Below, one piece after another: positions 62,142 to 64,000 of a DNA stretch of 64,000 nt. Origin of the DNA: JALOBO01 sp023228225 (GTDB lineage: Bacteria; Bacillota; Clostridia; Christensenellales; UBA1242). Location: contig JBAYMN010000001.1 in the NCBI GenBank assembly GCA_041663585.1, positions 70,652 to 134,651 of the forward strand. The letters are read 5' to 3'. Below the pieces are notes generated by a model. That model searched no databases. It saw only the letters and a program-made list of their open reading frames with translations, and was not told where the DNA came from. Numbering within the stretch: the stretch's first letter is position 1; each line of letters starts with the position of its first letter. The translations under genes were made by a program, and so were the position numbers.

Positions 62142-63191
62142 TTATTGTTTATCTCTTAAATGAACTTTGGTTGAAGCCTGTCTGCGTAAATCTTCACTGA
62201 CTGCTGCATAATGTTTTTTGGTTGTGTTAACATCTTTATGACCTAAAACATCGGCAACAATATAAATATCTTGTGTTTCGTGATACAAATTCGTTCCGTA
62301 TGTGCTACGCAATTTATGAGGGGTTATGTGTTTAAGTGGGGAAATAATCTGAGCATATTTTTTTACTAACTTTTCTACTGCGCGAATGCCAATACGACTT
62401 TTTTGAATTGATAAAAATAATGCATCTTCATTTTCTTCGGTTCTAACTTCTTTTCTTTCATCTATATACTTAATTAAAGCATTTCGTACTTCATCAGAAA
62501 AATAAAGTATAGACTGATTGCCACCTTTACGAGTTACTTTAAATCCATTTGTGTTAAAATCAATATCGGAAATATTAAGTCCAACACATTCACTGACACG
62601 AATTCCGGTGCCTAAAAACAGCGTAAGCATAGCAATATCACGCAATTTAGTGTTTTTATGAAACGCTTTTTGCTTATCGGAAAGTCCATCGCCAAATTCA
62701 GCCTGATCAATTATTTTTACTACTTCATCAACTTCTAATTTAACTATATCTTTTGTATGTAGTTTTGGCATTTGAACTTTTGTAGTAATGTTTGAATTTA
62801 GTTTGTTTTTATTAAAATAATATCTAAAAAAACTTCGTACGGCCGATAATTTTCTGGCTTTTGAATATTCACTATCGCTATATGATTTACCATTACAGTC
62901 ATACAGATTTAAATAAGCCAAATACTCTTCAAGTAGGGTGGAAGAAACTTGCTCTAAATCACTCAGTTTAATTTCATTGATATTTTTACCATAAACGCAT
63001 GGTAATTCTTTTGTTAAAAAATCAAAAAATGCGCGTAAATCATAAGCATAACCGAGCCTAGTAAGCGGACTTGTTTGCGATTCAATTCCCAAAAAAAATT
63101 CGCTTGCAAATGTTGGTAAAGTTTTCACTACATTTCTTAATTTAATTATATTTTTGTTGTTTCGTTCTATAAAATAACTTTGCTTAATCAT
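62142..63191 (-). CDS. Tyrosine recombinase, XerS/XerC-D-like
   Basis: 349 residues. SAM-like N-terminal domain (about 20-150; SPLTRLGYAYDLRAFFDFL), then the catalytic domain with Arg in LGTGIRVSE, Lys in TRKGGNQ, HKLRSTYGT, GHKDVNTTKKHYAAV with the nucleophile Tyr near 330. All catalytic residues are intact. Length exceeds the ~300 of XerC/XerD and resembles single-recombinase XerS of streptococci. It may resolve chromosome dimers or serve a mobile element; no cargo genes are in the window. AAAGGAT precedes the ATG. Confidence 0.88.
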   Translation of the reverse strand: MIKQSYFIERNNKNIIKLRNVVKTLPTFASEFFLGIESQTSPLTRLGYAYDLRAFFDFLTKELPCVYGKNINEIKLSDLEQVSSTLLEEYLAYLNLYDCNGKSYSDSEYSKARKLSAVRSFFRYYFNKNKLNSNITTKVQMPKLHTKDIVKLEVDEVVKIIDQAEFGDGLSDKQKAFHKNTKLRDIAMLTLFLGTGIRVSECVGLNISDIDFNTNGFKVTRKGGNQSILYFSDEVRNALIKYIDERKEVRTEENEDALFLSIQKSRIGIRAVEKLVKKYAQIISPLKHITPHKLRSTYGTNLYHETQDIYIVADVLGHKDVNTTKKHYAAVSEDLRRQASTKVHLRDKQ

Positions 63192-63233
63192 ATTTTTATA
63201 TAATCCTTTTTTACAATACTTATATTGTTTAAA

Positions 63234-63274
63234 AACTATTCGTTAAAGCAAATATATAATATCACAACTATTCG
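63234..63274 (-). promoter_or_regulatory. Two direct AACTATTCG motifs near the recombinase start
   Basis: AACTATTCG at 63234-63242 and 63266-63274, spaced 32 bases start to start, 43 and 75 bases from the recombinase start codon. Likely protein-binding sites, perhaps for the recombinase as autorepressor or as accessory arm sites. Confidence 0.45.
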
Positions 63275-63516
63275 CAAAATACAAATAATTAATGCTATTT
63301 AATTTAGTATTTAGGCTAAAAATAAACAGTGGAATATATTAAGACATAAATAAAATCGTGTTGTGAAAAGTTGAATACTAAAATATTATACAATACATTG
63401 TTTAAGATTACATATACAAAAGAACTAGATTTTAGATTAAATAAAATAATTTTGCATAGTATTCTATAAAAATGAAGTAGTTGAATATTGATAGGGTACT
63501 AAAAACTTGGCAGAAA

Positions 63517-63533
63517 ATTCGACATAAAAATTT
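63517..63533 (+). repeat. 17-base direct repeat, first copy
   Basis: ATTCGACATAAAAATTT, found again 283 bases downstream at 63800-63816 with no mismatch. It contains the ATTCG also present in the AACTATTCG motif. Confidence 0.6.
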
Positions 63534-63632
63534 TGTAGAATTATATAATTTCTATTTTGCGAATTATGGTGTTTTATAATTAATTAGTATGATTTACATA
63601 TTATAACTGATTATAATACGTTTTAATGTGTT

Positions 63633-63666
63633 AACTATTCGTAAAACCTGTGTTTAGCGAATAGTT
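63633..63666. other. Candidate tyrosine-recombinase crossover site
   Basis: Inverted repeat: a 13-base left arm (AACTATTCGTAAA), a 7-base centre (ACCTGTG) and a 14-base right arm (TTTAGCGAATAGTT) that matches the left arm with one extra base. Arms of 11-13 and centres of 6-8 bases are typical of Xer and phage crossover sites. It does not match the known Bacillota dif consensus. Confidence 0.5.
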
Positions 63667-63799
63667 GCAATATTAATATACAAGTATATTTTTAATTAAT
63701 TACTAAATTATAGGCCCGCTCGCCTACTATAATTGCTTAGTTAAATTATTAATGAATAACAAAAATTATATAATAATACTAATCAACTATATTGAAAAT

Positions 63800-63816
63800 A
63801 TTCGACATAAAAATTT
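63800..63816 (+). repeat. 17-base direct repeat, second copy
   Basis: Identical to the copy at 63517-63533. The two copies flank the crossover-like inverted repeat, 100 and 133 bases away. Confidence 0.6.
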
Positions 63817-63874
63817 AGTTAACATACTTATGTAAAATATTATTATCTTTTTGTGTTATAGAACACGCAAAGTA

Positions 63875-64000
63875 GTTTAAACTGAAAGATTTTTAAATGA
63901 TTTAGCCCCAAACAGGTTCCGACGCGTATGTATACGCTAGGTGGTTCTGTTTGGGGCTAAAGCGTTAAAAAGATTCAGTTTAAACGGTGCCTAGTTCCGC
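63875..64000 (+). ncRNA. Structured two-hairpin element, copy C, cut by the window end
   Basis: Outer stem of 12 perfect pairs (63875-63886 with 63974-63985), AGA/GA internal loop, seven-pair stem (63890-63896 with 63965-63971), loop ATGA/GCG, 15-pair stem (63901-63915 with 63947-63961). The apex differs from copy B by one base. The window ends in TTCCGC, the left half of the second hairpin seen in copy B. Confidence 0.65.

Larger units (their letters stand above)
63192..63870. other. AT-rich non-coding region upstream of the recombinase
   Basis: About 680 bases without a credible ORF. It holds four copies of AACTATTCG (63234, 63266, 63633 and inverted at 63658-63666), two copies of a 17-base motif, a short GC-rich hairpin near 63714 (TAGGC/GCCTA) and little else. 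The recombinase promoter must lie at its left end; ACAATA/TATTGT at about 63213-63228 is an inverted repeat close to the start codon. Confidence 0.6.

Noticed and set aside
63192..63870. Replication origin (DnaA boxes)
   Set aside because: No TTATCCACA clusters were seen despite the A/T-rich composition; dnaA-dnaN are not nearby.
63875..63985. Structured element as an integron attC site
   Set aside because: It is a long imperfect hairpin near a tyrosine recombinase, but the ends do not fit RYYYAAC/GTTRRRY and there is no cassette array in view; copies A and B lie far from any recombinase.
1..64000. tRNA or rRNA genes and alternative genetic code
   Set aside because: No cloverleaf-like GTTC/CCA-linked sequence or rRNA segment was recognised; TGA is used as a normal stop (for example in the hydrolase).

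Overview
The window is a low-GC (roughly 30 % by eye), densely coded bacterial chromosome segment that I read as an anaerobic, endospore-forming member of the Clostridia (Bacillota). The grounds are a complete spoIIIAA-AH operon, spoIIGA-sigE and sigG, a rubrerythrin, the Gram-positive housekeeping order frr-uppS-cdsA-rseP-polC(position)-rimP-nusA-rnpM-infB-rbfA-nrnA-truB, and strong AGGAGG-type ribosome sites. Species cannot be named from the sequence. No tRNA, rRNA, CRISPR array, prophage or transposase was seen.

Layout. 1-9.7 kb: 3' part of rarA, rubrerythrin, lepA, hemW, hisS, tcdA-like, a RseC/MucC-like membrane protein, thioredoxin, and a NifS cysteine desulfurase followed by an IscU-like scaffold that has lost most of its cluster ligands. 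9.7-14 kb: ruvX, a DUF1292-like protein with a basic tail, a 25-residue Lys/Ala/Pro peptide, rpsB-tsf behind a folded leader, two unknown two-helix membrane proteins, and a promoter-to-terminator stretch without an ORF. 14-28.4 kb: translation, envelope and transcription genes; the slot normally held by polC holds a protein with only the N-terminal/OB and proofreading exonuclease parts of PolC. 28.5-35.7 kb: spoIIIA operon, a small unknown ORF, nusB-xseA-xseB. 35.7-47.8 kb: a membrane protein with a possible inactive Mrr-like domain, a PAP2-TsaE fusion, tsaB, rimI, an alpha/beta hydrolase, a membrane-anchored MurF-type ligase, a D-Ala-D-Ala ligase, ftsA-ftsZ, spoIIGA-sigE. 47.8-50.5 kb: two divergent copies of a structured element between convergent sigE and sigG, then a long non-coding RNA that I identify as OLE RNA, with its membrane partner OapA. 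50.5-62.1 kb: a VTT-domain protein, a class A penicillin-binding protein, and miaB-mutS-mutL-miaA followed by a YnbB-type PLP enzyme. 62.1-64 kb: a tyrosine recombinase, an AT-rich non-coding region with repeated short motifs and one recombination-site-like inverted repeat, and a third copy of the structured element cut by the window end.

Most notable: (1) the OLE RNA/OapA pair with a clear promoter and a closing stem of 11 pairs; (2) a three-copy family of two-hairpin elements whose stems differ in sequence but keep pairing while internal loops stay the same, which I cannot match to a named family; (3) the polymerase-less PolC relative; (4) the PAP2-TsaE fusion; (5) the ligand-poor IscU; (6) the candidate crossover site upstream of the recombinase. 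Everything rests on reading the sequence; no database search was run.
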